A stretch of DNA of 64,000 nt from Paenibacillus yonginensis (GCF_001685395.1 NZ_CP014167.1:997501-1061500), one strand, 5' to 3'; shown: positions 38,201 through 47,456, numbered from the stretch's first letter. Notes: generated by a model from the letters alone, not told the origin. Numbers and translations are program-made.

Positions 38201-38488
38201 TCAGCGCCGGTCTTTGGCGAAGTAGTGCATCGCCTTTTTTAAGATGTCGTTCTCCTCTTCCAGATCACGAAGGCGTTTCTGAAGATCTCTCATTGCTTTA
38301 TCGTCGGCTTTCAGTTGCCCACTGCCTGGAAAGGCCTGTGCGCCGTCTTTCTTGTATTCCGCCATCCAACGATACAGGGTGTTGTCGCTGATCCCCAGTT
38401 CGCGGGCGACCTGCGCCACCGCTTTCCCTTCTTCCTGGATCATCTGAATCGTTTGCAGTTTAAATTCTTTATCGTATTTTTTCGTCAT
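38201..38488 (-). CDS. IS3-family transposase OrfA
   Basis: The 95-residue HTH_Tnp_1 protein begins MTKKYDKEFKLQTIQMIQEE and has the helix-turn-helix VARELGISDNTLYRW and a leucine-zipper region DLEEENDILKKAM. The AAAAAAG slip site in ILKKA would feed into OrfB. Confidence 0.9.
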   Translation of the reverse strand: MTKKYDKEFKLQTIQMIQEEGKAVAQVARELGISDNTLYRWMAEYKKDGAQAFPGSGQLKADDKAMRDLQKRLRDLEEENDILKKAMHYFAKDRR

Positions 38489-38847
38489 GGTAGCACCTCG
38501 AATTTGGATAGATTCATTTTACCCGATTCTCGGTTCTCCATGTCTACTTTTTAGTCTAGCAGCAATGCGTGTGCTTTTGCATGATCTAATTAAGAGTATT
38601 AAGTTAACTGATCAACAAGTAGAGATAGAGTATAATTATGATTTTGAAAGCTAATTAGCATGTCTTTGTTAAAAAAATACTAAATGTCTTTGCAGCCATC
38701 CGAAGATGTCTGACTCGATAACTCGGCTGTAAAGACTTTCATATTATAGGCATCCCTTTTTCATTTTCATACTATATAGTTTATTCGAAATCAGTATTTG
38801 ATAAAGGAGAGCTCATTTAAATATAATTATAAATTAGGAGTGGAAGG

Positions 38848-39024
38848 ATGCTTTTTGAAATTACTGAAGAAATGGAGCAAAAGATAAATGAATGGGATTC
38901 CTGTAAAGCTACTGATGCTACAGGAGCAAAGTTTGCATATATTTTTATTCCAACAGGTGTAGGACTAGTGGTTAAAGTAAAATGTGATGTTTGTGATAGA
39001 GAGCTAGACCTGACAGAAGAGTAA
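38848..39024 (+). CDS. Small protein, 58 residues
   Basis: ATG 38848 follows GGAGTGGAAGG. The product starts MLFEITEEMEQKINEWDSCK and contains a CDVC pair near its C-terminus followed by RELDLTEE, so metal binding is possible but unproved. AT-rich, between the recombinase and an IS1182-like element. Confidence 0.5.
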   Translation: MLFEITEEMEQKINEWDSCKATDATGAKFAYIFIPTGVGLVVKVKCDVCDRELDLTEE

Positions 39025-39226
39025 GACTAGTATGAGCCTAGGAATTATGCTTTTCTGTATCGGAACTAGAAAGAGGTCCTATTATTGATATATAATCTTG
39101 ACTAATATCCCGTAATACATAAATTGGGTTCCTTTTTTTAGCCGATAAACAATTGGCAATTTTAGAGAACAATCGGCAGTTTTATTTTTTTGAGTCCTAT
39201 TCTCGATCAGGTAGGAGAGCTGTAAA

Positions 39227-39460
39227 ATGAAAAAACGTCCTAAGGGAAAGGGCAGTAAAATGGGAGCTAATCATGTTCAACAGATTCCCCAAGCTGGCTG
39301 CTTCAAAGAAGTTGCTAAATCATCACAAAAACAGTTAAACGAACGTATTTATTGGGGACCTTCAGAGGATGGAGAAGACGTTGAGTACATTGAAACCCTG
39401 AGTGGTAAAGTTTCTAATCGAAAGCCTTCATTCTTACGTGAGCGTTTTGCAGTAATCTGA
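39227..39460 (+). CDS. Hypothetical basic protein, 77 residues
   Basis: The frame starts ATG 39227 with AGGAGAGC upstream. The N-terminus is strongly basic (KKRPKGKGSKMG); the remainder includes IYWGPSEDGEDVEYIETLSG. No membrane segment. An IS begins soon after the stop. Family unknown. Confidence 0.45.
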   Translation: MKKRPKGKGSKMGANHVQQIPQAGCFKEVAKSSQKQLNERIYWGPSEDGEDVEYIETLSGKVSNRKPSFLRERFAVI

Positions 39461-39509
39461 GGCCTTGAGCCGTAAGGATTTTCGGACATAAAAAAGGGAC
39501 TTCACCCCA

Positions 39510-40795
39510 ACTTGGAGAAGTTTTCAAGTGACCAAACCCAAAAACCTCAAGGATGGAGGAAGTCACTTTGTATATTCTCCAAGAATGTCTGTTTTCCTTC
39601 GAAGAACTTTTAAAAATTCAACCCAAGGAGAGATTGCCGATCTTCTTCAGCTCTCTCGATCTGAGACCGTATGCCAAGGAACTGAGAAGCCGTTCACCCC
39701 GAGGCGCTGAGGGATACTGCAGACAAGGTATTCTACGAGCACTCTTGGCTGCGCCGCTTGAAGGAATAAGTACCTTTTCAGGGTTGCATAAGCGTTTGGA
39801 TACGGATCTCCGGTTTCGTTATCAGTGTGGTCTTCCGCTGGATCGAGAAGCTCCTTCCATATCCACATTAAGCCGAGTTTTCTCAGAACTGACGAGAAAG
39901 GACTTGGCAAAACGGCTTTTTGAGGATTTGGTCACACGCTGTCAGCAGGAAGGTATCATAGAAGGCAGTAACGTCGCCATAGACAGCGCCGCTCTCCGCG
40001 CTTACGAGAAAAAGCAGCCCAAACGCAAAAGCGAGCAAACGGGTAATGCGAACTGGGGCGCAAAAATTGATTCCTTCGGCAATAAAATCACATGGTTTGG
40101 TTACAAAATTCATCTGGCGGTCGATACGAAAAGTGAATTGCCGATCGCCTTGGAAGTAACGCCGGCGCATGTCAATGATGGAGAAATGGCGCCGGGCCTG
40201 ATCGAGAAAACAGCGTCCAGGACGAGCACACGATTTTTCATACTCGATGCGGGCTACGACCAAATGAAAGTTTATGAGGCCGCCCGCAACGTCAAGGCAC
40301 AAGCCATCATTCCCCTTAATCTTCGGGGGGAGAAGGAACCGCCTGCTGGCATGACCTCGAACGGAACACCGTGCTGTTCCATGGGTTATGCGATGACATA
40401 CTGGGGAGTTGACGGCGATATGCATAAATTTCGCTGCCCGCATGCCACGGGTAAAGTCGACTGTCCGCTTGGCATGGCTGCCTGCTCGTCTTCAAACTAT
40501 GGAATGGTCGTCAAAGTAAATGCGAAGGATGATCTCCGGCGATACAGCATCCCTCATCGGGATACAAAGCGTTGGAAGGAACTTTACAATGAACGAACCA
40601 GCGTAGAACGCTGCAACTCCCGATTGAAAACCTATTTGACGGCAGACGCCGCACATGTCCGGGGCATTCAGAAAGTCACAACTCACCAGTATTTGAATGC
40701 CATTGTTCTGCTTGCATCTGCGCTCGCCGTTTCTCATCATTCAAAACGGGCTGCCGCTTAAAAAACGAGCTGTTCTAAAATTCTGCAAGTCTGCC
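39510..40795 (+). mobile_element. IS1182-like insertion sequence
   Basis: It contains one transposase gene. The left end (AACTTGGAGAAGTTTTCAA) and the right end read inward (GACTTGCAGAATTTTAGAA) are imperfect inverted repeats. No target duplication was identified, so borders are approximate. Confidence 0.65.
39553..40761 (+). CDS. IS1182-like DDE transposase
   Basis: A transposase of about 402 residues has an N-terminal DUF772 domain (GYCRQGILRALLAAP). The DDE_Tnp_1 core has D in VAIDSAALRAYEK, D in FFILDAGYDQMK and E in ERTSVERCNSRLKTYL. The frame is intact. TTG 39568, with GGAGGA ahead, is an alternative start. GC content is higher than in its AT-rich surroundings. Confidence 0.85.
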   Translation: MEEVTLYILQECLFSFEELLKIQPKERLPIFFSSLDLRPYAKELRSRSPRGAEGYCRQGILRALLAAPLEGISTFSGLHKRLDTDLRFRYQCGLPLDREAPSISTLSRVFSELTRKDLAKRLFEDLVTRCQQEGIIEGSNVAIDSAALRAYEKKQPKRKSEQTGNANWGAKIDSFGNKITWFGYKIHLAVDTKSELPIALEVTPAHVNDGEMAPGLIEKTASRTSTRFFILDAGYDQMKVYEAARNVKAQAIIPLNLRGEKEPPAGMTSNGTPCCSMGYAMTYWGVDGDMHKFRCPHATGKVDCPLGMAACSSSNYGMVVKVNAKDDLRRYSIPHRDTKRWKELYNERTSVERCNSRLKTYLTADAAHVRGIQKVTTHQYLNAIVLLASALAVSHHSKRAAA

Positions 40796-41032
40796 CTTTT
40801 CTTCATCCATATAATACCATTTTCGAAAATTACCCCTTAACGACAGTGAATATGCTATCGCTTCTTCTCTGAAACGGAATTATGCAAAACACTCACGTAA
40901 ATAAAATGAGTACCTAGCTTCAGTTTTGTGTCTTTTTTATTGTAACACCCCCTAACTCGATTCTCAAAATACCCCATACGTTCACGGATTCAATTGGCTG
41001 TAAGAACTAGTTTATATCGAAAATGTAATTAC

Positions 41033-41084
41033 CGCAGCTTTAGCCTTAGAATTAATTCGTTCTAGGACTAAAGCTGCTTTTTTA
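41033..41084. terminator. Long-stem terminator
   Basis: GCAGCTTTAGCCTTAGAA pairs with TTCTAGGACTAAAGCTGC and is followed by TTTTTTA. The 598 bases from 40762 to 41359 otherwise contain no gene that I can see. Confidence 0.8.
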
Positions 41085-41359
41085 TTACAATCCAATAATA
41101 ATAGAATTAACGAAAGAGTCATTTACCATTTGTAAAATATGGTTATCTACTAAACTAGCATATCCACGATAAGAAAAGGCTGCATTAAGCAAATAAAAAT
41201 CCCAATTCATTTATACCCATAGCAGGATAATGAGGAACATATTACCTATATGAGGTACAATAAATATAATATACCCTGATTCATAAGTACTAGAGATACA
41301 TTGATTTCTTCATTTATTTAACTAAATCTAACGATTAAAGTTGAAAGGGGATATCCCAA

Positions 41360-42184
41360 TTGCAAGATCTGTTACACAAGTTTCAAGACCGATTAACCGA
41401 TTTAACAGCGAAGAATACCAGCTTTCGTCTCTAAAAATTACAAAAAAGTCATTTTGATGCTTTTCACTTTGCTAATTTGCCCGATGAGCAGGGATTCATG
41501 ATATTAGATCAACTTAAGAATGAGAACATGATTCTAATGCCTGTCACATCTGTAGATGAAAAATTGAGTATTCATAGTCGATCATTGGCAAGCCTAAAAC
41601 TGGAGATTGATTTAATTGAGCAAGAAACGGGAGCCAATGTATTTCATGTGGCATATGGCTTCCTAGAGGAATATTTAAATCCAGACTTTTATTTACGATC
41701 TCCAATCCTTTTTGTATCCAACTAAACTTGTTCGGGTGCAGGTAAATAAAGTGCTTCATTGGCCTTTGGAACTCGATGAGGAGGGAGCTCCATTTATTAA
41801 TCGTTCTCTTGAGTTAGCTTTAAGGCGCTTAGGCAATGTAGATTTGTCCGAGTTATCTGTAGATTTGGAAATATCTGAACCTAGAGAACTATTGGATAAA
41901 GTCATTGAATAGGTTAAAAAAATAATTAGAAATAGATTGGGAGTCTAGTTAAACATGATTCCCTTCAAGATATGTGTCGTGCCGATATCCCCAATTATGG
42001 TACTGGTTTTGTTGTAAAACCATTCGTTATTATGGGTAAATTCCGGCAAAGCACGAGTCCTCTGTTGCTGGATTACGATTATTTATTTCAAAACCCACCC
42101 AAAGAGGGGATATTATCTACCATGTTGGGAGGTCAAGTAAACGACCTCATTAGAAGGAACAGCAATAATAAGTTAGAGGGATAA
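41360..42184 (+). pseudogene. DUF4011-type helicase gene, decayed N-terminal fragment
   Basis: Three pieces in two or more frames together match the DUF4011 domain that opens very large SF1 helicases. Piece one is KFQDRLTDLTAKNTSFRL, then TAA where Leu is expected, then KLQKSHFDAF. Piece two (41477-41725) runs to SPILF. Piece three, after a one-base shift at CTTTTTG, is YPTKLVRVQVNKVLHWPLELDE. A later shifted piece is VIMGKFRQSTSPLLLDYDYL. No helicase motifs remain. Such proteins often occur in defence islands. Confidence 0.6.
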
Positions 42185-42343
42185 AAAAGTGCATATGAGG
42201 ACAAAAGAACGCAATATATTACCATCTTCTCGACTACTTAATGTATTATTAGGTTGATATACTCAAATTATGATGGATAGATTTAGGAGTTTAATGTTAA
42301 TATTACTTGAGAATTAGTTCTTTTTGTGGAAGGAGCACGAAAC

Positions 42344-44146
42344 ATGTACTGTACAAATTGTGGAAAAAAATTAAACTCTAAAAACTTATTTTGCGGTGAA
42401 TGTGGACAAAAAGTAATTCAAACCGAATCGGGTTTGGTTGAAGAACAGGTATCCCAAATTCCCCCCATTGGAGAAAATGGCATAGCTAAAGATGTATCAT
42501 CTGAGGATAGGCAAGATTCCATGGAATCCAAGAATACCAAAAATAGAAAGAATTCAAAGATGACTTATCCAAAATGGGTAATGATTTCGGCAGCAGTTTT
42601 AGTTCTTATAGGAGGAATATCAGGAGTATGGTATTGGAATTCATCTAAAGGTCCTTCCGATGTACAGGTTGTAACCGGTGCAAATCAAAATTCAAGTTCC
42701 AATAATGCCCCATCATTTAGCGAATCACCTAAGGAATCAACTAGCGAACCAACTGCTGAACCGAAAAATGTGGAATTAGAACCTGCGTTTATCCAAGTGA
42801 ACCAAGTCGATTCATCTAATTATGAAAATGGCCAAGTCGATGTGTACTTTTCTCTTTTTTCTGATGATGCTTACTCTAATGCATTAGATTCAGAGAATTT
42901 GACTCGAGAAATGTTCAAAGTGAATGGTTCACCGGTAACTCAAGTTTCCAAGGTTAACGATATTGATACCGTTAGTGTGGATTTAGTAATAGACAAGAGC
43001 GGCAGTATGATGGACCCGCCAAATGAAATGACTGAACAATCCAAAATGGATCTAGTTCGGGGTGCTGCAATAGAATTTCTACATAATGTTCCTAGTAATA
43101 GCCGAGGACAATTTGGTTTATTAACCTTCTCTAGTTTCGCACCTGATGTTGCAGACATCTCATTTAATCCTAATCGAAAATATATTACCTCCTATTTAAG
43201 CACATTAGAGTCTGATAACGGCAAGACAGCTTTGTACGATTCGTTAACTAAAGCTTTATATGATACGAATTTACAAGATGGGCCAAAATACATAATAGCG
43301 TTTACTGACGGTGAAAATACGGAAGTTTCCGACTACGGTTCTTCAGCACAATCTGTTATCGACCTGTCAAAACAATTGGGTATACCTATCTATACGATTG
43401 GTTTTGGAGGTACTTCTTCAGATCTACAATGGATTTCTAATGAAACTGGAGGCAGCTATTTTTCAATCGATGAACAAGATGATCTTCAGTCAGAACTACA
43501 GAATATATATCAGAATGTATTTCAGAAGTATGTGAAGCAATATAAATTAACCTTTAAGCCGGCGCAAAACATCGGCCCAGGAGAGGATTTCCCAATTACA
43601 GTTGAGATGACTTCAAATACTTATACTGCGAAAACCTCGACATTAGAATATACACGTAAAATTGATGCAGAATCAATTCAAGTTATGAATGGATTGTTTG
43701 AATACCAAGTTAATTATGCTAATGCAGTGAACAATCTTGATTTTAGTTTGGTTAGCGATAATGTGATGAATAATTCGAATTTTTACCAGAATTTAAGAAA
43801 TAGGATAGAAATAGATTATGTCAACTTAAGTAATCAGGGCATTCCGAAGATAATAGACCCCCTTGAGAATTACAGAACAGAGTCTATTGAGCAACAGCCT
43901 GATGGTAGATATAAAGTTAAATTTTTCAAGCTGTTTCCATTAGAATTAAATCAGGAACGGGTATATGAAGCAGATTTGAATACGTATACCTTAGTCCAAG
44001 ATCCCCAATCCAGCAAATGGAAAGTTGGAGATTTTGGTAGAAGTGAATGTTCAATTTATAAAAACGAAACAGATCCAGGTTCAACATGCAAAAATGTAAA
44101 CGGAACATCAGCATTGTATAGTGGTGATCCTTGGCCTAATAACTAG
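42344..44146 (+). CDS. Zinc-ribbon, membrane and VWA domain protein
   Basis: This 600-residue protein has a cytoplasmic zinc ribbon (YCTNCGKKLNSKNLFCGECG, residues 2-21), a linker and a single transmembrane helix (about 78-98). A disordered Ser/Pro segment follows, then an external VWA domain with the metal site DKSGSM (217-222), a Thr in GKTALYDS and FTDGENTE (320-327). The last 150 residues (YANAVNNLDFSLVSDNV) resemble the NTF2-like end of TcaA/YvbJ proteins. ATG 42344 follows GGAAGGAG. It is first in a run of five same-strand AT-rich genes. The ligand is unknown. Confidence 0.75.
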   Translation: MYCTNCGKKLNSKNLFCGECGQKVIQTESGLVEEQVSQIPPIGENGIAKDVSSEDRQDSMESKNTKNRKNSKMTYPKWVMISAAVLVLIGGISGVWYWNSSKGPSDVQVVTGANQNSSSNNAPSFSESPKESTSEPTAEPKNVELEPAFIQVNQVDSSNYENGQVDVYFSLFSDDAYSNALDSENLTREMFKVNGSPVTQVSKVNDIDTVSVDLVIDKSGSMMDPPNEMTEQSKMDLVRGAAIEFLHNVPSNSRGQFGLLTFSSFAPDVADISFNPNRKYITSYLSTLESDNGKTALYDSLTKALYDTNLQDGPKYIIAFTDGENTEVSDYGSSAQSVIDLSKQLGIPIYTIGFGGTSSDLQWISNETGGSYFSIDEQDDLQSELQNIYQNVFQKYVKQYKLTFKPAQNIGPGEDFPITVEMTSNTYTAKTSTLEYTRKIDAESIQVMNGLFEYQVNYANAVNNLDFSLVSDNVMNNSNFYQNLRNRIEIDYVNLSNQGIPKIIDPLENYRTESIEQQPDGRYKVKFFKLFPLELNQERVYEADLNTYTLVQDPQSSKWKVGDFGRSECSIYKNETDPGSTCKNVNGTSALYSGDPWPNN

Positions 44147-44192
44147 TTGTAAATAACAAGTATTCATAAACTATTGGAGTGATTAATCCATA

Positions 44193-45038
44193 ATGAGATT
44201 ATTCAGATTCTGCTTCATAGGGTGCTTATTAATAAGTATAACAGCGTGTAGTATCAATGATATTAAACCTGATGAGTCAGCATCTTTAGTGTTGAGACAG
44301 TCAACAGCCTCGGCTGAATTAGGGGATACAAATGTATCCCCTAGCAATACATTTGAAAATAACGCAGACTTAGTTCGACCCAAACAAAATACAACCAAAG
44401 AAACGGTTGAGAAACCAATTATTTGCATTGAAGCAGGCCATCAAAAAAAGGCGAATTTGAGTTTGGAGCCAAATGCCCCCGGCAGTAATAAAATGAAGGA
44501 AAAAGTAAGTGGAGGAACACAAGGAGTACAAACTAAAAAACCAGAGTATCAATTAAACTTGGAAGTTGCGAAGAAATTAGAGAGTGCTCTTACTGGGGAC
44601 TTTGATGTTATTATGGTACGCGAAACAAACGAAGTCGACATTTCTAATAGCGAGCGAGCAATAATATGCAATAAAGCACAAGCAGACGTAATGATACGAT
44701 TACATGCAGATGGGAGCGAGAATAGCAAAGTTAAAGGCATGACCTTTTTCTATCCGTCAATAGAAAACAAATATACAAAATCTATTTCAGAGGAAAGTAA
44801 AGAAATAGCTGAGGTTGTTTCAGGCCAAGTCGTTAGCAAAACCGGGGTTAAATTTAAAGGGGTTAAATCACGTGATAATCTTACCGGTTTCAACTGGTTA
44901 AAGGTGCCATCAATCCTTATTGAAATGGGTTTTATGACTAATAAAGACGAAGATGTCTTGCTTAGTACTTCAGATTACCAGGATAAAATTGTTTCAGGGA
45001 TTAAACTAGGATTAATTGATTATTATTTTCATAAATAA
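44193..45038 (+). CDS. Lipoprotein N-acetylmuramoyl-L-alanine amidase (Amidase_3)
   Basis: This 281-residue enzyme would cut the amide bond between MurNAc and the stem peptide. The signal ends at the lipobox ISITAC, so it is lipid-anchored outside the membrane. Zinc ligands and catalytic residues are in place: His in CIEAGHQ, Glu in QLNLEVAKKLE, His in IRLHADGSE and catalytic Glu in ILIEMGFMTN. The GTQGV and KKPEYQLNL region is typical of Gram-positive members. It sits 46 bases after the VWA gene. Confidence 0.85.
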   Translation: MRLFRFCFIGCLLISITACSINDIKPDESASLVLRQSTASAELGDTNVSPSNTFENNADLVRPKQNTTKETVEKPIICIEAGHQKKANLSLEPNAPGSNKMKEKVSGGTQGVQTKKPEYQLNLEVAKKLESALTGDFDVIMVRETNEVDISNSERAIICNKAQADVMIRLHADGSENSKVKGMTFFYPSIENKYTKSISEESKEIAEVVSGQVVSKTGVKFKGVKSRDNLTGFNWLKVPSILIEMGFMTNKDEDVLLSTSDYQDKIVSGIKLGLIDYYFHK

Positions 45039-45100
45039 CAAGTCTAACGAAATTAGAAACAGTGATCTTGCATTTATATTATCAAAAGGGTGTGGCTATA

Positions 45101-45616
45101 TTGAACAATTTCCAAAATCTACTGGGAGAAGGGTTATCGAAGCTCCAGGGTGGCATTGAGAACGGAAAACAGAAACTGCAGACGGTTCAAGAGATAAACG
45201 CATTAAACAAAAGCGCCAATGACCTTGTTAAAACAAAAAGTAAAATACTATCTGAACTTGGGCAGTTAGCTTACTTTAAAATAAGGGCAGGGCAAATCTC
45301 CGATTCTGAGATGCTTGAACTTATCCAAAATTTAGCCCAAATAGATCAAAAAATTTATACGTCTCTTAAACAATTAACAGAGTTGAAGGCATTAAAGCAA
45401 CAAAATAATACTTGCGGTAACTGTGGAAACATAACAGATAGTACGGATAAATACTGTGGAACTTGCGGCTCAAAGATGGATATACAGGATGAGGTGCATA
45501 ATTCTGTTGATCGGGTGTGCAATAATTGTGGTGAGTTTATTCCCCTCAATGCAAAATATTGCCCATGTTGTGGCATTAAAGTATTGGAACTAAAATCCCC
45601 ATTCAAGGAAGTGTGA
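45101..45616 (+). CDS. Coiled-coil protein with two C-terminal zinc ribbons
   Basis: The 171-residue protein has an N-terminal helical coiled coil of about 100 residues (LGEGLSKLQGGIENGKQK, LKQLTELKALKQQ). Two C4 zinc ribbons follow: CGNCGNITDSTDKYCGTCG and CNNCGEFIPLNAKYCPCCG. No signal or membrane segment, so it is cytoplasmic. TTG 45101 has AAAGGGTG upstream. The next gene starts 3 bases after its stop, showing an operon. No named family beyond zinc ribbon. Confidence 0.65.
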   Translation: MNNFQNLLGEGLSKLQGGIENGKQKLQTVQEINALNKSANDLVKTKSKILSELGQLAYFKIRAGQISDSEMLELIQNLAQIDQKIYTSLKQLTELKALKQQNNTCGNCGNITDSTDKYCGTCGSKMDIQDEVHNSVDRVCNNCGEFIPLNAKYCPCCGIKVLELKSPFKEV

Positions 45617-45618
45617 AG

Positions 45619-47169
45619 ATGTATTGTAAGCACTGTGGTGCCAAGACAATGGATGGCGCATTATATTGTTATAACGATGGAAGTCCCTTGTTAGCGTTAA
45701 ATGAAGAATTTATAATTCAGAAAGATTTAACTATTCATTATTGTAGTAAGTGCAGTTGTGAGAATGATAACCATAGTTTGTACTGTGTATCTTGCGGATC
45801 ATCGCTGGAAAAAATAACTGATAGTTTTAAAACACACAGTTCTAATGTATTTGAATCTACAGCTCAGATAATTAGAGTAGATAAACGTACACTAGACACG
45901 TCGGGAAAGTTTTCGGTAATGAGAAAAATATGGAGCCCATTCTTATATTCAATAGTTGCATTGATTTTTTCATCATTTCTTTCTTGGACTCTCAGCACTG
46001 TATTAAACAATAAGCTTAGAACAATAATTATGTCCGAGCTGGACTATGGCCTTTCATCCGTCGTCCCGACAGAGATCACCAATAAACTAAAGCTGATCTC
46101 AACTACGGATATACTAATGCTTACTCATATGGTTGGGATTAGGTTAGACTTTGGTTCTTCGTTGTTTAATGTACATATTAAGACAAGTGGCGGATTGCTA
46201 TTATTAATGATTATTCCGATGGTCACTTTGTTAATCGTAGGATATTGGTCGGGACGAAAATTGCCTAATAGCTCTCCGGCTGAAAGAGTAGCTTCATCTA
46301 TCGTAGTCGCTATCGTCTATTCATTGTTATTTTCATTGGTCTCTCTATTAGCTGGTGCATCTGTGAATCAATATATATATGGTGAGAGGGTTTCTTTGAC
46401 AACAAATTATAGCTTTGGTAGTGCATTACTACATGGCTTTATTATTAGCTTTGTATTTGTATCGTTAGGATCTCTATTAAGTTTACCCAAAGAATTAAAG
46501 AGCCTGGGTTCAAATCGTTCTTTTGGTATCTCCATAGCTAGGGCTCTTATAACAACATTTTTAGGTGTCATCGTATGTGCCTTTCTTTCTCTTGTTCTTC
46601 TCTCTTCAGATGAAGATTTTAGAAGTGATGAGTTGTCTGCATCTGAAAGATTAACTATCTCAACTGAATTTGGCGGATATTTTTGGGAAATGGCACATTT
46701 AAATAGTACCTCATTTACTGCAGAAGAAGGAGAAGGGGGGACTAGTCTTAAGTATTCTATATTAAAAGGATTTAAACTAACAGATTACCCTCATTATTTT
46801 TCTGATGATGAAAGTGATGAGGAAGGTCCTTTGACTATAAAGTTTGCATGGATTGTATATCTTGTCCCTGTATTTCTTCACATTTGGTCAGGAAGACAGC
46901 TAAGAAGGACAACCAGTGGTAAAGCAATACTCGAAGTGGCAGCCTATGCAGTTGGTATGGGGATTCTGACATTCATGCTAGCATATATTTTAAATTTCTC
47001 CCTCTATTCAGAGATATATGATTTTTTCAGTGTAACTATGGGTGTTTCGCTCATCAAGTCATTTTTTACGAGCGGTTTTATAGCATTACTAGGAGCAACC
47101 ATAGGTTGGTTAGTCTTTGGTAGACTAAGTAAAATGGAGGATAGAACTATCAAAAATCAATTTATTTGA
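45619..47169 (+). CDS. Zinc-ribbon polytopic membrane protein
   Basis: The 516-residue protein starts with two ribbon-like modules: YCKHCGAKTMDGALYCYNDG, which lacks the fourth Cys, and a complete YCSKCSCENDNHSLYCVSCG. About eight hydrophobic segments follow (for example FSSFLSWTLSTVLN, MIIPMVTLLIVGYW, GMGILTFMLAYIL). An acidic external loop lies near 360-400 (YFSDDESDEEG). ATG 45619 has AAGGAAG upstream and nearly overlaps the previous stop. The topology resembles a membrane receptor or transporter. Function unknown. Confidence 0.65.
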   Translation: MYCKHCGAKTMDGALYCYNDGSPLLALNEEFIIQKDLTIHYCSKCSCENDNHSLYCVSCGSSLEKITDSFKTHSSNVFESTAQIIRVDKRTLDTSGKFSVMRKIWSPFLYSIVALIFSSFLSWTLSTVLNNKLRTIIMSELDYGLSSVVPTEITNKLKLISTTDILMLTHMVGIRLDFGSSLFNVHIKTSGGLLLLMIIPMVTLLIVGYWSGRKLPNSSPAERVASSIVVAIVYSLLFSLVSLLAGASVNQYIYGERVSLTTNYSFGSALLHGFIISFVFVSLGSLLSLPKELKSLGSNRSFGISIARALITTFLGVIVCAFLSLVLLSSDEDFRSDELSASERLTISTEFGGYFWEMAHLNSTSFTAEEGEGGTSLKYSILKGFKLTDYPHYFSDDESDEEGPLTIKFAWIVYLVPVFLHIWSGRQLRRTTSGKAILEVAAYAVGMGILTFMLAYILNFSLYSEIYDFFSVTMGVSLIKSFFTSGFIALLGATIGWLVFGRLSKMEDRTIKNQFI

Positions 47170-47410
47170 TTTTCAGTCCAAATAGATAAATTTTAAGTGT
47201 TACAGATCTTTCTAAGAACTTTGTGAGTAGATCTCAGCCCAAACATTACGAGGACGGTGTGGGCTGTAGGTGAAATTTTCAACTCAAAGTAAATAATTCT
47301 CATGGGGGCGCTTCTGGAAATGACTGTTCTTACTTTCAATAGCTATTTTTCCAGGAAGATTTTAAGAAGCGGACATAAACATTATATAAACATTCAAATA
47401 TAAGACAGAG

Positions 47411-47456
47411 AAGCACTCCAAAGAGCTGTTAATACAGTTTCAACGGAGTGCTTTTG
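47411..47456 (+). terminator. Terminator after the zinc-ribbon operon
   Basis: AAGCACTCC pairs with GGAGTGCTT, with an inner AGCTGT/ACAGTT pairing, followed by TTGATTTG. The 462 bases from 47170 to 47631 hold no gene. Confidence 0.65.

Larger units (their letters stand above)
37306..38558 (-). mobile_element. IS3-family insertion sequence
   Basis: The element carries orfA and orfB on the minus strand and imperfect terminal inverted repeats. GTCAATAGAGTAGACA at the left and GACTAAAAAGTAGACA (read inward from the right) match at about 22 of 30 positions when extended. It splits the serine recombinase gene. No clear 3-4 base target duplication was found, so the borders are approximate (the left end may reach 37280). 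Confidence 0.8.
35848..38654 (+). pseudogene. Large serine recombinase, interrupted by an IS3-family element
   Basis: Large serine recombinases integrate and excise phages and integrative elements. The N-terminal resolvase domain has the catalytic Ser15 in YARVSTDQQGDS and the EVSRVGRDKQE region. A recombinase domain (GGEPPIGYKV, GNRWSRETINKLLRNQAYIG) and a zinc ribbon (CGKCNEGM) with a coiled coil follow. Homology ends at EEFRKLD near 37278. The missing C-terminal tail, MRVLLHDLIKSIKL and VEIEYNYDFES, is found in frame at 38565-38654, beyond the insertion sequence. Without the insertion it would be about 510 residues. It is probably inactive. Confidence 0.85.

Noticed and set aside
38201-38488. 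Reading the IS3 orfA/orfB gap as a broken transposase
   Set aside because: The frames are offset by -1 at an AAAAAAG slip site, the normal arrangement for IS3-family elements.
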